64,000 nucleotides of DNA, taken from Calothrix sp. FI2-JRJ7. Its GTDB lineage: Bacteria > Cyanobacteriota > Cyanobacteriia > Cyanobacteriales > Nostocaceae. The notes beneath the pieces are model-generated. The model did no database searches, was not told the DNA's origin, and worked only from the letters and a program-made list of their open reading frames with translations. A program made the position numbers and the translations under genes. The stretch lies in NCBI GenBank assembly GCA_019359675.1, contig JAHHGX010000069.1, positions 1 through 64,000 of the forward strand. Direction: 5' to 3'. This document shows, in pieces, positions 38,501-47,509 of the stretch (positions are counted from its first letter, which is position 1; every line of letters starts with the position of its first letter).

Positions 38501-41500
38501 AGCCTTGCTCGCTCCGACATAAATCAACAAAAGCTTTTAAACTATTAGAATAAGGTGTTCCATCGGCACGTAACCCAGCAACACAAGCAGAATTTCCCAC
38601 ACCTATTAGTACGCAACGTGCGCGGCTAAATGCAACACACAGCCGATTTGGAAGTGCAGTAAAACCAAGGCGCCTTTCAACAGATTCATCCTGATTGCTG
38701 CGAACCGTAGAAAGAAAAACTACATCATATTCTCGCCCCTGAAATGCATCGACAGTTCCGACGCGCACTCGGCGCCGCAAATGTTCTGGCAACCCGTCAC
38801 GAAGGTCTGCAATTGCCTCTTTGATGGCTTCTTCCTGGGCAGAGTAAAATGCAATCACCCCAACCATCCCTGCTGGCTTACTAGGGTCGAAATTTGGGTA
38901 TTTTTCTTCTATACGTGGAAGGATACAACGTAGTTCGGTCATTATTCGCTCAACTTCCGCAGAACGCTGCCAACTACGATTGCCTGCAAGGATTTCGCCC
39001 CCAGCCCTTGCTGGAACATCTAGCCAAGCAACAGGTTTTTGATTATACTCACCTGTGTAATTAATCCTTGATTCAAACGTGACAAAACTTGAATTAAGTG
39101 GGCTTTCAGCATAAAAGCACTTGCTAACAAATTGCCCAATTGTCGGATGCATCCGAAACTGATCTGTTAGCTGGACAGTGCGCTCAATGCCATCGATAGC
39201 AGTTTGTTTGGGTAGTGATTCCCAAAGTCTTTCAAACAAGCTTTTACCGTATATATCCTTCAGCTTTTCATCTCTTTCCTTAGCCAAACTTTGCTCAATT
39301 TCTCGTTCCAAAACGTGAGGGAGTTGTTTGTGGTCGCCAACGAGGATTACTCTCCGTCCTTTTACCATTGGTATTAATAAATCAAGGGGATTTGCCCTTG
39401 CTGCTTCATCCACAACAACTAAGTTAAAAGTCCGGTCAGCCATCCCCAGTGATTTGGAGTCTGCTTGCCCGCAACTGGCAGCTTGAATAGGTGAATATTT
39501 ACCAATTACCTCTCTAATATGAACTGGGTCTTCCTCCAAATAGCGGACGAATAGCTCTAGTGCTTCTTGTACGCCTTCTGTGCTTTGGTCACGGGCTGCT
39601 TCAACTTCATCAATTGAAGCAAGAAGGCATTGCTCGATTTCTTGGTCTAAAACATCCTGTTCAACTATCAGGGGGGTTAAAGGAGTCTCTAGTAGTTGTT
39701 GACGGATACCAATACAAGTGTTATCTATAACTATCCAGGGTTCGCGATAGGTTGTATCGTCTGGTGTCCAAGAAACTGCAACTTCTACAGCCTCAATAAC
39801 ATCAGGTGAAAGATTATCAATATAAGGCTCTAAAAAGCGTCTTAGCCTTCGAGCTTGCCTATTACCATCATCTTCAAAACTTTCTTTTGTAACACATTGC
39901 TGCAAAAGCCTGCGTTCTAGTTCCTCCCTATCGTCTGTGTTTTCAATAACTGGCTTGGGTTGAGTTGGCAATATTGGAATAGTACCCGCAAGACGGTCGA
40001 GTTCAGCTATTTGCTGGGTAGATAAAAACTGTTCTGCCGCATTGCGAAATGTCAAAAGAATTTCGCGGGTTCCTTCCCTTCCACCTGCCGAGGTGCGCCA
40101 ATGAGAGAGATAGCCTTTAAGTTGGTCGATAAGAGCGCGAGTTGCGCCTTGTTCGTTCTTTAAGTGAGAACGAACAACAGAAGTAACTTCATCACCCCAT
40201 GCTTGAATTACCTCGGCTCCTCGGTCTTCACCTTTTTTGCCTCCAAGTCGGTCAACAGGTAGTCCTGAAAGGCTCATTCCAGAAATTGCGTTATCGACTG
40301 CTTCATGCTGCAAACTTGTAACCAAAACTGTTTCCAACCCATCGCGCTCAGTGCGTCCCTCATTTAACATAGTCAGCAACGCCTGAATGACTCTTGTCTT
40401 ACCAGTTCCTGGCGGTCCCTGAATAATAGCAATATCTGGTGTAGAAAGCGCAATGCGTAGCGCCTTTTCTTGGGCTGGTGTTGGTCCTGTTTCGCCAAAA
40501 ATGCGACGCGCTGCTTTTGTAAGTATTTTTTTATTGCGAGGAATTGCCCGCTCGAAGGTTTTTCCCTCGAAAATTAAACCTAAATAAGGTAAACCAGCCC
40601 GCGCAGTTTCTAATATATTTAATGCTTTGTCACGTTTCTTAAGTCGTGAATCCTCTAAAGCCATAGATGGCGAAATAGTTGCATTATCTGGTGGGTCATT
40701 CTCACTTTCCCAAACAACAGTAAGGCGTTTATTTCTCTGATCGCAATCTACAGCTAATCCGTCGGGTTTACCTTTATCGTTCTGAATTATTACTGGTAGA
40801 CCATCACCAGAAATACGCTCGACCCAAGGTTTGAGATTCGCTGATGGTTCCAAGTCAAAAAATAGTAATTTTTTACTGCTATCATCGGTTTTTTGCTTTG
40901 GTCTACCTTGGTACGGCAAAGATGGTAGGCTTCCAAAACGCTCTTCTAAAATTCTTCCTTCTTCTGAGTTATATAGTTTCCAGCTAGCAATCCAACTGTT
41001 ACTTTCTTTAACTGCTTTATCAAGAGCCGCTATTGCTGCCGAATGTATGATACTAACGGCTGTTTTGTCGCAAAACTCTAACGGTTGGCGCATTATAGAC
41101 ATTCGGCTATCAAGATTTTGCCCGCGATGATTTACGATCCGTTTTGCAATTAATTGCTGCTTATCATCACTTAACCTCAAATCGAGGGCGTGAGATTTAC
41201 CAACTATAGTAAACCCTCGTACAAACCAATAGCCTAATTTATCAAGCAAAAATTCTTGTTCCAAACAGCGTTTTGCATCTTGAAAATTCTGCACCTGGCG
41301 CCAATTAGGCATCCGCATCACAACTGTCTCGATGAATTCGTCAGTCAACGCAACTTGTAGCTGTACAGGAATTTCTGTTTTAGTTAAAGTGAATGCTTGT
41401 CCTTTAATTTCAACCTCTCTGTCAGTCGCTTTCATGACGTAGCCTAGTATCGTAACTTGTCCCGATTGCAATTCCCACATTAATATTTTGCTATCAGAAG

Positions 41501-41684
41501 AGTTTGGCTCAATCTCGATTACCGAATTAGAGTTATTGCTGTTGGGAACCTCAAAACCAAGAATATTCTCGTCGATTAGCTGTAATTCAACTACTTTATC
41601 TTCCCACTCTGGCTGTGCAGTGCCTCTACATAGTAGAAAACGACCGTTTACTTGTTTGCCAAATTTTAAGTCAAATAATTTCAT
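38487..41684 (-). CDS. Large SF1 (DNA2/UPF1-type) helicase of the VWA-kinase cassette
   Basis: A 1065-residue superfamily 1 helicase of the DNA2-like AAA type (COG1112-like). An N-terminal region of about 400 residues without recognised domain precedes Walker A GPPGTGKT (423-430), Walker B VVVDEAAR, motif III GDHKQLPH (from 782), motif IV DQFRMHP, motif V GTVDAFQGREYDVVFLS and motif VI NRLCVAFSRAR. No PLD or other nuclease domain is visible. Its ATG overlaps the kinase stop (ATGA), so the two are made together. It could unwind or translocate on DNA or RNA. Helicases of this group next to protein kinases are known in defence systems such as Mokosh, but this gene set is different. Confidence 0.9.
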   Translation of the reverse strand: MKLFDLKFGKQVNGRFLLCRGTAQPEWEDKVVELQLIDENILGFEVPNSNNSNSVIEIEPNSSDSKILMWELQSGQVTILGYVMKATDREVEIKGQAFTLTKTEIPVQLQVALTDEFIETVVMRMPNWRQVQNFQDAKRCLEQEFLLDKLGYWFVRGFTIVGKSHALDLRLSDDKQQLIAKRIVNHRGQNLDSRMSIMRQPLEFCDKTAVSIIHSAAIAALDKAVKESNSWIASWKLYNSEEGRILEERFGSLPSLPYQGRPKQKTDDSSKKLLFFDLEPSANLKPWVERISGDGLPVIIQNDKGKPDGLAVDCDQRNKRLTVVWESENDPPDNATISPSMALEDSRLKKRDKALNILETARAGLPYLGLIFEGKTFERAIPRNKKILTKAARRIFGETGPTPAQEKALRIALSTPDIAIIQGPPGTGKTRVIQALLTMLNEGRTERDGLETVLVTSLQHEAVDNAISGMSLSGLPVDRLGGKKGEDRGAEVIQAWGDEVTSVVRSHLKNEQGATRALIDQLKGYLSHWRTSAGGREGTREILLTFRNAAEQFLSTQQIAELDRLAGTIPILPTQPKPVIENTDDREELERRLLQQCVTKESFEDDGNRQARRLRRFLEPYIDNLSPDVIEAVEVAVSWTPDDTTYREPWIVIDNTCIGIRQQLLETPLTPLIVEQDVLDQEIEQCLLASIDEVEAARDQSTEGVQEALELFVRYLEEDPVHIREVIGKYSPIQAASCGQADSKSLGMADRTFNLVVVDEAARANPLDLLIPMVKGRRVILVGDHKQLPHVLEREIEQSLAKERDEKLKDIYGKSLFERLWESLPKQTAIDGIERTVQLTDQFRMHPTIGQFVSKCFYAESPLNSSFVTFESRINYTGEYNQKPVAWLDVPARAGGEILAGNRSWQRSAEVERIMTELRCILPRIEEKYPNFDPSKPAGMVGVIAFYSAQEEAIKEAIADLRDGLPEHLRRRVRVGTVDAFQGREYDVVFLSTVRSNQDESVERRLGFTALPNRLCVAFSRARCVLIGVGNSACVAGLRADGTPYSNSLKAFVDLCRSEQGYADT

Positions 41685-43084
41685 ATTTGCCCTCCCATGT
41701 GGGGATAAGGATTACGCACCTTTGCCCTAATACCAGATGGAAAGAGGATAACCGTTTTGTTAAACAGCCACACATAATCACCAGGGGGGCACATCTTTTT
41801 ATTTCCACCAGCATCTTTGATTGCCCAAGTATCTTGACTAGTATTTTTAATACCAAAAATTAAATCATTATTACTATTACGTTTAGTGCCAAATAGTCCA
41901 GCATTGCCAATTGCTTCAAGGTCGCTACCTACCAAGCGGTTAGGAACTAATATTTGCCCTTTATCTAAAACTAGTCTGTGTGGTTTTTTATGCCTTATCA
42001 ATTCCATACGCTCGTTTTCGTCTAAGTTCTCAATGGCTGCTTCGGTATCAAAAAAACCTAGTTCAATGGGGCGATTATTAGTTTGTCCACACCAGTCACA
42101 AACGAAGGGAGCGCTTCCTATTTCTGATAAATAACTAGTGGCGCCACACTTTGGACAAAGTGCAGTTTGGTCAGCTGCTTCTTGTAATGCGCTCAACCAT
42201 TCTTCTGGGGTTGGTCGCGTCCAAGGGTCTGTAACACCATCTTCAAAAGCTTGTCGGCTTAAGTCTTTTAGTCTTCTTGTTAACACACGTCCTCGCGGTA
42301 AACCACTTGAAGAGCGATTTTGGTCATTGTTTTTGGAATCTATAAAAGGCAGTTCCCCTCGGTAAGCAATTTCCTCAAGTTCTGACTCACCTTCGAGGAC
42401 TTGATCTCCAAAAAAGGGATGAATCAGCACTAACATATGAAAAATAGCCACTGCTAGAGACCAGCGATCACACGCATGGTCAGGAAAACGAGACTCTTTC
42501 AATATTTCTGGGGCAATAAACCCAGGACTACCCATAACTTGTGCAAACGATGTGCCCGGAACAATCAAGTTGTCAGCATCGATAAGTTTAATAGATGCCA
42601 GTTTCGGGTCTGATGGCACTAGCACATTTTCCCAAGATAAGTCTACATAGCAAAGACCGTTACGATGAATTTGCTGTATAGTTCTGGCTAGTTCCGCAGC
42701 AATTCTCAAACGACGTCGCAAGCCACCTGTTGCAACATGCCAGTTACTGGTGAGAGATTTTGGGTAAATTTGCTCTGCAAGTGGAACGTGGTCGTTAATA
42801 CGCTCCATTACATAGCCAAAATAAGGCTCATCTAAAACAGCACGAGGCACTACTAAAGCATCCACTTCTAAGTTACGGCGTATTAAAAGACGCAGGTGCT
42901 TATGAAAATCCGCTGAGTGAGAAGAAGGCGGTTTGCGGACTTTCACGAGTATGCTTTCATCCTCTGTTGTGTATATGGCTCCTTGCATTCCTTGATTTAT
43001 TTGTGCAACTAATTTATAGCGCCTTCCTTCTATATCTCTAACTATTGTCCCTGGTTTTGGATAAGATAATCTAGCCACTTGCAT
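41681..43084 (-). CDS. Divergent protein kinase with zinc ribbon and C-terminal beta domain
   Basis: A 467-residue soluble protein. The kinase fold is at about 20-300: Gly loop INQGMQGAIY, Lys48 in ILVKVRK, catalytic loop CYVDLSWENVL (Asp148 and Asn153; YVD replaces HRD), LIDADN in place of DFG (Asp169) and GSPGFIAPEIL. Catalytic residues are kept, so it is probably active. A zinc ribbon follows at about 307-332 (CPKC...CDWC), then a beta-rich tail (about 355-467, NDLIFGIKNTSQDTW) that may be FHA-like. Kinases with a C-terminal zinc ribbon next to TerY-type VWA genes are known from TerY-P triads; the PP2C phosphatase of that triad is absent here. It starts 9 bases after the VWA gene and overlaps the helicase by 4 bases. 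Confidence 0.88.
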   Translation of the reverse strand: MQVARLSYPKPGTIVRDIEGRRYKLVAQINQGMQGAIYTTEDESILVKVRKPPSSHSADFHKHLRLLIRRNLEVDALVVPRAVLDEPYFGYVMERINDHVPLAEQIYPKSLTSNWHVATGGLRRRLRIAAELARTIQQIHRNGLCYVDLSWENVLVPSDPKLASIKLIDADNLIVPGTSFAQVMGSPGFIAPEILKESRFPDHACDRWSLAVAIFHMLVLIHPFFGDQVLEGESELEEIAYRGELPFIDSKNNDQNRSSSGLPRGRVLTRRLKDLSRQAFEDGVTDPWTRPTPEEWLSALQEAADQTALCPKCGATSYLSEIGSAPFVCDWCGQTNNRPIELGFFDTEAAIENLDENERMELIRHKKPHRLVLDKGQILVPNRLVGSDLEAIGNAGLFGTKRNSNNDLIFGIKNTSQDTWAIKDAGGNKKMCPPGDYVWLFNKTVILFPSGIRAKVRNPYPHMGGQI

Positions 43085-43093
43085 CCCTTCAAT

Positions 43094-43789
43094 TTAATCA
43101 AATACTAGATCGTCGTTGTCTAGCATGTGGAGTGGTAAGTTGTTATTGGAGTTAGGATTTCTAGCTGTTGAGCGTGCCATAACTGACATACTAACAAAGC
43201 GGAAAAAGTCCATTAACTTACTAACTTCCGTTGCCCGTACTACTGGAATTTCTGGATGATTGACGAATCGCTTTAGAACATCAAAGTCACAATCGCTACC
43301 AGTGCCAATACCTAGGGCTAGGCGCACGGCTTGTTTGCCTCGTTCAGAATCTAAAAGCTTTTGTAACGCTTCTTCCCAATTATCATTAGGTTGACCATCG
43401 CTAACCAGAACAAGACTGGGAAGATAAGAGCGCTTAGGCATTTGTTGTTCATCCTGTAACATTCGCAATGCTATATCGAAAGCGGCGCCCATCGCAGTTG
43501 TACCAGCAGCATTCAAAGTTGGCAGCTTAACACGTTCTACAGGGCATAAATTAAGAATTTGTTGAGCGTTGCTGCCAAATGTAATTATCGCTGTATGGAT
43601 ATGAGAGCGTGTATCATGAACTGTTTGGAACTTTTGGAGCATTTCTGCCAGTGCAGCATTCAAGGTGGCAATTTTTTCACCTTCCATACTGCCACTGACA
43701 TCCGCCAGAACAATTACTGGTAGTGGGCGCCTCTGTGGTAAAAAGTCATTAGGGTTAATTTGCATAAGTTTTTCGCTGCTGGAAAGCAT
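43094..43789 (-). CDS. VWA-domain (TerY-like) protein
   Basis: A 231-residue soluble von Willebrand A domain protein with a complete MIDAS: Asp30-x-Ser-x-Ser in LADVSGSMEG, Thr97/98 in NAAGTTAMG and Asp131 in LVSDGQPND. VWA proteins of the TerY type serve as metal-dependent scaffolds and are paired with a kinase and a phosphatase in TerY-P systems. It is the first gene of a leftward three-gene operon with a 9-base gap to the kinase. The start is ATG 43789 or, giving MQINPNDFLPQRRPLP, ATG 43765. Its 5' end is partly duplicated near 37.5 kb. Confidence 0.9.
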   Translation of the reverse strand: MLSSSEKLMQINPNDFLPQRRPLPVIVLADVSGSMEGEKIATLNAALAEMLQKFQTVHDTRSHIHTAIITFGSNAQQILNLCPVERVKLPTLNAAGTTAMGAAFDIALRMLQDEQQMPKRSYLPSLVLVSDGQPNDNWEEALQKLLDSERGKQAVRLALGIGTGSDCDFDVLKRFVNHPEIPVVRATEVSKLMDFFRFVSMSVMARSTARNPNSNNNLPLHMLDNDDLVFD

Positions 43790-44136
43790 AGCCTGTATTA
43801 GCTAATTTTTATTATTCCCACCTTTGCTGACATAATTAATACTTGTGCGTTTTTTTTTGTTTAACCTGTTTGACTTGCCGAACATATCGTGTAAATTGGT
43901 AAGTATGAGCAGCCGACAAATTTTATTGACTTAGGAATGAGTCGTGCCACAGTAAAATATAGAAAATGATAATCAAAGTGCTAGTTGCCAAGCTATTATT
44001 GACTTATTGATGGTTAGCACGCACTTGAGAAAAATGTGTATATTTAATTACAATAGCTAACTTAACTAAGACTATTTTGACTCTAACCGTATTACTATAT
44101 TTATTTATATTACGGAACTATGAAGATCACAAAAGA
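43790..44136. other. Divergent promoter region between VWA cassette and mntA
   Basis: About 350 AT-rich bases with no gene. The part from 43790 to 43950 recurs, diverged, at 37600-37776. It should contain the promoter of the VWA-kinase-helicase operon on the minus strand and that of mntA on the plus strand. I cannot mark the boxes with certainty. Confidence 0.5.
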
Positions 44137-44427
44137 ATGAGACGAAATGAGGTATTATCAATCATTGAAGCACATAGAGAAAAATTGCGTGAAATGGGAG
44201 TAAAATCGTTAGAATTGTTTGGTTCGGTAGCACGTGATGAAGCCACAGAAAATAGTGATGTTGATTTTTTTGTGGAGTTCGATCGTGAAGTTGGGTTATT
44301 TGAATTTATTGAAGTGCGGCTTTATTTAGAAGATATATTAGGTTGTTCTGTTGATATGGGAACAGTGGATACTTTACGAGAACATATGAGAATACCTGCT
44401 ACAAAGGATGTGATTCGTGCGTTATAG
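44137..44427 (+). CDS. mntA: MntA-type minimal nucleotidyltransferase antitoxin
   Basis: A 96-residue nucleotidyltransferase with the GSx10DxD signature: LFGSVARDEATENSDVDFFVEF (Ser30, Asp41, Asp43). In MntA-HepT pairs MntA AMPylates the HEPN toxin on Tyr and silences it. The open frame begins 20 codons earlier, but MRRNEVLSIIEAHREKLREMG at ATG 44137 is the family start. It overlaps the hepT GTG by 11 bases. The protein looks intact although its toxin gene carries three stops, and a second broken copy lies at 50.2 kb. Confidence 0.88.
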   Translation: MRRNEVLSIIEAHREKLREMGVKSLELFGSVARDEATENSDVDFFVEFDREVGLFEFIEVRLYLEDILGCSVDMGTVDTLREHMRIPATKDVIRAL

Positions 44428-44770
44428 AGATTGGCGATTTCGTATACAGGACATAATGCAAGCAATTGTCGCTATCTAAATGCGAGTCGCTGGAATGACT
44501 TATGCTGATTTTATAAGTAATGAGACAATTGTAAAAGCTGTTTTCTACGACTTTTTAATTATTGGGGAAGCCGCAATAAATATCCCCTCCGAAATTCAAC
44601 AGCGCTATCCTAATATTCCTTGGCGTATCATGGGCGATATGAGAAACGTGATGGCTCATGAGTATTTTTAGATCAATCTTAGAGTAGTATAGGCCACTAT
44701 ACAAAATAGTGTTCCTCAATTAATGCCGCAATTGCAAGATTTAATTGAACGTGAAGCAATCGAAGAGTAA
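44417..44770 (+). pseudogene. hepT: HepT-type HEPN toxin gene with three in-frame stop codons
   Basis: Starting at GTG 44417 (MRYRDWRFRIQDIM) one continuous frame aligns with HepT over its whole length: AGMTYADF, IIGEAAINIP, YPNIPWRIMGDMRNVMAHEYF and a tail ATIQNSVPQLMPQLQ. It is interrupted by TAA 44477, TAG 44669 and TAG 44690, with no frameshift. The RNase motif RNVMAH and the target Tyr (HEY) survive in the middle open stretch 44480-44671. The second TAG falls one residue after the Tyr. Point mutations have thus killed the toxin while the gene frame is preserved. Confidence 0.88.
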
Positions 44771-44777
44771 ATAAGCT

Positions 44778-44811
44778 AGTAGGTTGGGTGGAGAAACGGA
44801 ACCCAACCTAC
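44778..44811. repeat. Copy of the GTAGGTTGGGTGGAG...AACCCAACCTAC repeat
   Basis: Short form with arms agtaggttgggt and acccaacctac, downstream of the hepT relic. It matches the repeat at 37834-37915. Confidence 0.7.
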
Positions 44812-44995
44812 AAATATAGCGTTTTCCGTTCTAATGAAGTACACAAAGGCGGGCAAGGATGCCTAGAACATAAGAAATTTATCAATTTAATCTGTACCTC
44901 GCTTGACTAAGAAGCGCTATAATGGCGCCTGACAAACATCAATGAAAGTGAATGAACGTTTATTCGTGAGATTGATAGGCGCCTTTGTCACCCCT

Positions 44996-47140
44996 TCAGG
45001 GAAGAAAGGGTGTACTAAGAGCTTTACTTGAGCGAGGGAGGGGGCTGTTACTAAAGTTAGAATATTGGGTATTAACCTGATAAGCTCTTTTAACGATTTG
45101 GTTAAAAAAGAAATTGGTAAGCTTTAATTGCCTAAAAATTTGCTGTGGGTCGGAAAGATGAGTTTTTGGTAACTGTTCTCCCATTTCTTTAAAAACCAAA
45201 CCAAGAGGTACATTGATTTCATCTTGGAGTTTGAGACAACGGATAAAAAACGGACTAATAGCTGAAATGAGTGACCCTACCCCGCCTCTTGCTTGTCCCC
45301 AACCAATATAATACAGTCCTTTGTAATCTTCGAGAAACGAACCTCCATAACATTTAACCACTGCGAGTTCCACACGCTGAAGTTCTGGGGGAAGAAACGG
45401 GTACACAATGTTGTAACCAGTTGCACAAACGATGAGGTCAAATGCTTCTCTAGAGCCATCAATAAACTCAACAAAACAACCATCTAACCGATGCACAGCG
45501 GGCTTGGGTTTGATTCGTCCATGCTTTATATAGTAAGGAACTTCATTGTTCAGGGTAGGATGCTTGTCGAAAACCCGATAATTTGGTTTAGCCAAACCAT
45601 AATTGTCATGAGTGCCAAAAGTCAAGCGTATGATCCCATAAGTTATAAGCCGTTGAAACCATTGCGGCATCCACCATTTGATTAAATCAACAACAGGGAA
45701 TCCAGCAAACGACTTTGGGATAAACCAGACGGATTCGCGCATACTGAGAACACACTTAGAACCTACGCGAGCTGCTTCTGCTGCTAGGTCACAGGCTGAA
45801 TTTCCTCCACCAATAACTAGAACCCTTTTACCACGAAGCTGGTCAGGATGTTTGTAATCTTTAGAATGAATTATTTCTCCGTTGAATTCTCCTTTGAACT
45901 CAGGAAAACGCTTACACCAATGATGACCGTTGCATATCAATACTCCTTTATAAATTTTCTGTTGACCATCGCTAAAAGTCACTTCCCAAAGATTGTTTTC
46001 AACTGGTCGCACATAACTAATTGTACGATTAAGTTCAATAGATTCACGTAAGTTAAAATGATTAGCAAAAGCATTCAAGTAATCCCGCATATTTTGAGCG
46101 CTAGGAAAGTCGGGGTAATTGTCTGGCATTGGAAAATGGGTAAATTGAGTGACTTTTCGTGATGAAATGATGTGCGCTGTTTCATAAACGCCGTGATACC
46201 AATTCCCACCAATATCGTCACTAGCATCAACCTGGTCGTAGGCAATATTAGCAGCCTTCAATGCTTGAGCCATACCCAAACCAACAAAACCAGCCCCAAT
46301 AATCAAATGTTTGTTAGTTGTATCAACCACCTTGGAATCTCCTTGTAAATACATCACTAATTCTGTCAAGTAATTGGAGGAATATCTTTTGAGAAGATGA
46401 ATCCTTTTCGCCATTGCATCAGGAAATACATGCAGTTTCTTGTGAACAATTCCTTGAATTGTCTCACTCATTACCTTTGCTGGGTCAGTTGCTAAATGTT
46501 GCGGAAAATCTAGATTATTCTTGGCTAGAATTCCATATCTTTCTGACTGAACAATTGGAGTACGGCTAAAAAATGGATAAACAACCGTAACCTTCACATT
46601 ATAATCTTTTAACTCATTGAACAGCCCTTCACTAAAGCCACGTAAACCAAATTTGCTAGCTGCATAATGAGCCAACCCTGCCGTACCTGACCAACCTGCT
46701 ACGGACGAAATATTGACAATGTGTCCCTTTTGACGTGTAATCATATCAGTAGCAAACAAGGCACTTAACCGCATCGGCGCCAGCAAGTTTACCTGCATAA
46801 GCCGCTCCCATTTCTCGTTGGGAACTTCGTCCGTGCGACCGTAGAACGCAATACCCGCATTGTTAATCAAAATATCAATGTTGATATTGAGTGTCCTTAC
46901 TTGATCATAAAGGGTTTCACATCCTTCACGTGTAGAGAGATCAACACTCAAAATTGCCAGTACATTCCCAGTCTTGACTCTAGTTTGAATTGCTTCAACT
47001 CGTTCGCGCAAAATAGCTTCATCTGTATCCGTTAAAATCAATTGGCTACCAGCCTCTAACAACTGGCGGGTTAGTTCCTGTCCAAACCCACCAGATGCGT
47101 CAGTGATCAGCACGACTGCTTCGTATAGTTGGGTCATCAA
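44996..47140 (-). CDS. Fusion protein: short-chain dehydrogenase + flavin-containing monooxygenase
   Basis: A 714-residue soluble protein. Residues 1-265 form a classical SDR: DASGGFG cofactor loop, NNAG (93-96) and the catalytic Ser145, Tyr159, Lys163 (NISS, YAASK). Residues 275-700 form an FAD/NADPH monooxygenase: FAD motif IIGAGFVGLG (281-289), the FMO fingerprint FKGEFNGEIIHSKDY (415-429) and NADPH motif GGGNSAC (444-450). No frameshift lies between the halves. The fusion suggests coupled oxygenation and carbonyl/alcohol redox on one substrate, perhaps a lipid or ketone. Start is ATG 47140 or 47137. Other possibility: a Baeyer-Villiger-type enzyme. Confidence 0.9.
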   Translation of the reverse strand: MMTQLYEAVVLITDASGGFGQELTRQLLEAGSQLILTDTDEAILRERVEAIQTRVKTGNVLAILSVDLSTREGCETLYDQVRTLNINIDILINNAGIAFYGRTDEVPNEKWERLMQVNLLAPMRLSALFATDMITRQKGHIVNISSVAGWSGTAGLAHYAASKFGLRGFSEGLFNELKDYNVKVTVVYPFFSRTPIVQSERYGILAKNNLDFPQHLATDPAKVMSETIQGIVHKKLHVFPDAMAKRIHLLKRYSSNYLTELVMYLQGDSKVVDTTNKHLIIGAGFVGLGMAQALKAANIAYDQVDASDDIGGNWYHGVYETAHIISSRKVTQFTHFPMPDNYPDFPSAQNMRDYLNAFANHFNLRESIELNRTISYVRPVENNLWEVTFSDGQQKIYKGVLICNGHHWCKRFPEFKGEFNGEIIHSKDYKHPDQLRGKRVLVIGGGNSACDLAAEAARVGSKCVLSMRESVWFIPKSFAGFPVVDLIKWWMPQWFQRLITYGIIRLTFGTHDNYGLAKPNYRVFDKHPTLNNEVPYYIKHGRIKPKPAVHRLDGCFVEFIDGSREAFDLIVCATGYNIVYPFLPPELQRVELAVVKCYGGSFLEDYKGLYYIGWGQARGGVGSLISAISPFFIRCLKLQDEINVPLGLVFKEMGEQLPKTHLSDPQQIFRQLKLTNFFFNQIVKRAYQVNTQYSNFSNSPLPRSSKALSTPFLP

Positions 47141-47509
47141 AAAGAAGTTGGGGATAGAGGATGAGGATGGAAATTAGGGAATAAAAACCTTAAACGTATT
47201 TTTGATGACCTTATTAACGGTTAACAAATTCTTCAAAAGTCTGACGAGCATTTTGACAAAGTTTAACTTTACGATTAAATAATTTTGATTTTATATATAC
47301 ACTTAACTTTAGTTAAGTTGTCAGCAATAAACTGATAACATTTGTAAATTTTTAGCTTCTTTATATGTGTGTTCAAGTAATATTCTTTATTATGCTATTT
47401 AGTACGTATTGAAACTATTGAGGCGATTTCTGCGACTTGCCTTTATGCGGAACCCAACATCAAAAACATCGAGTATTCGTTGGGTTACGCAAAGCCTCCA
47501 CCCAACCTA
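47141..47509. other. 370-bp intergenic region
   Basis: AT-rich with no gene. Its left two thirds should carry the promoter of the SDR-FMO gene. Positions 47449-47512 hold part of the GGTTGGGTGGAG repeat, directly behind the S9 peptidase stop. Confidence 0.5.

Noticed and set aside
38291-38530. 79-codon ORF after the helicase as a complete small gene
   Set aside because: Its second half is the out-of-frame reading of the duplicated S9 peptidase fragment; only the first 46 or so codons from 38500 are genuine.
44417-44770. Stop-codon readthrough or recoding in HepT
   Set aside because: Two different stop codons at three places, and no other gene in the window shows internal stops of this kind; mutation decay is simpler.
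44880-44990. Possible tRNA or small RNA gene between hepT and the SDR-FMO gene
   Set aside because: No cloverleaf could be drawn and no T-loop consensus (GTTCGANTC) is present. I found no tRNA or rRNA anywhere in the window.
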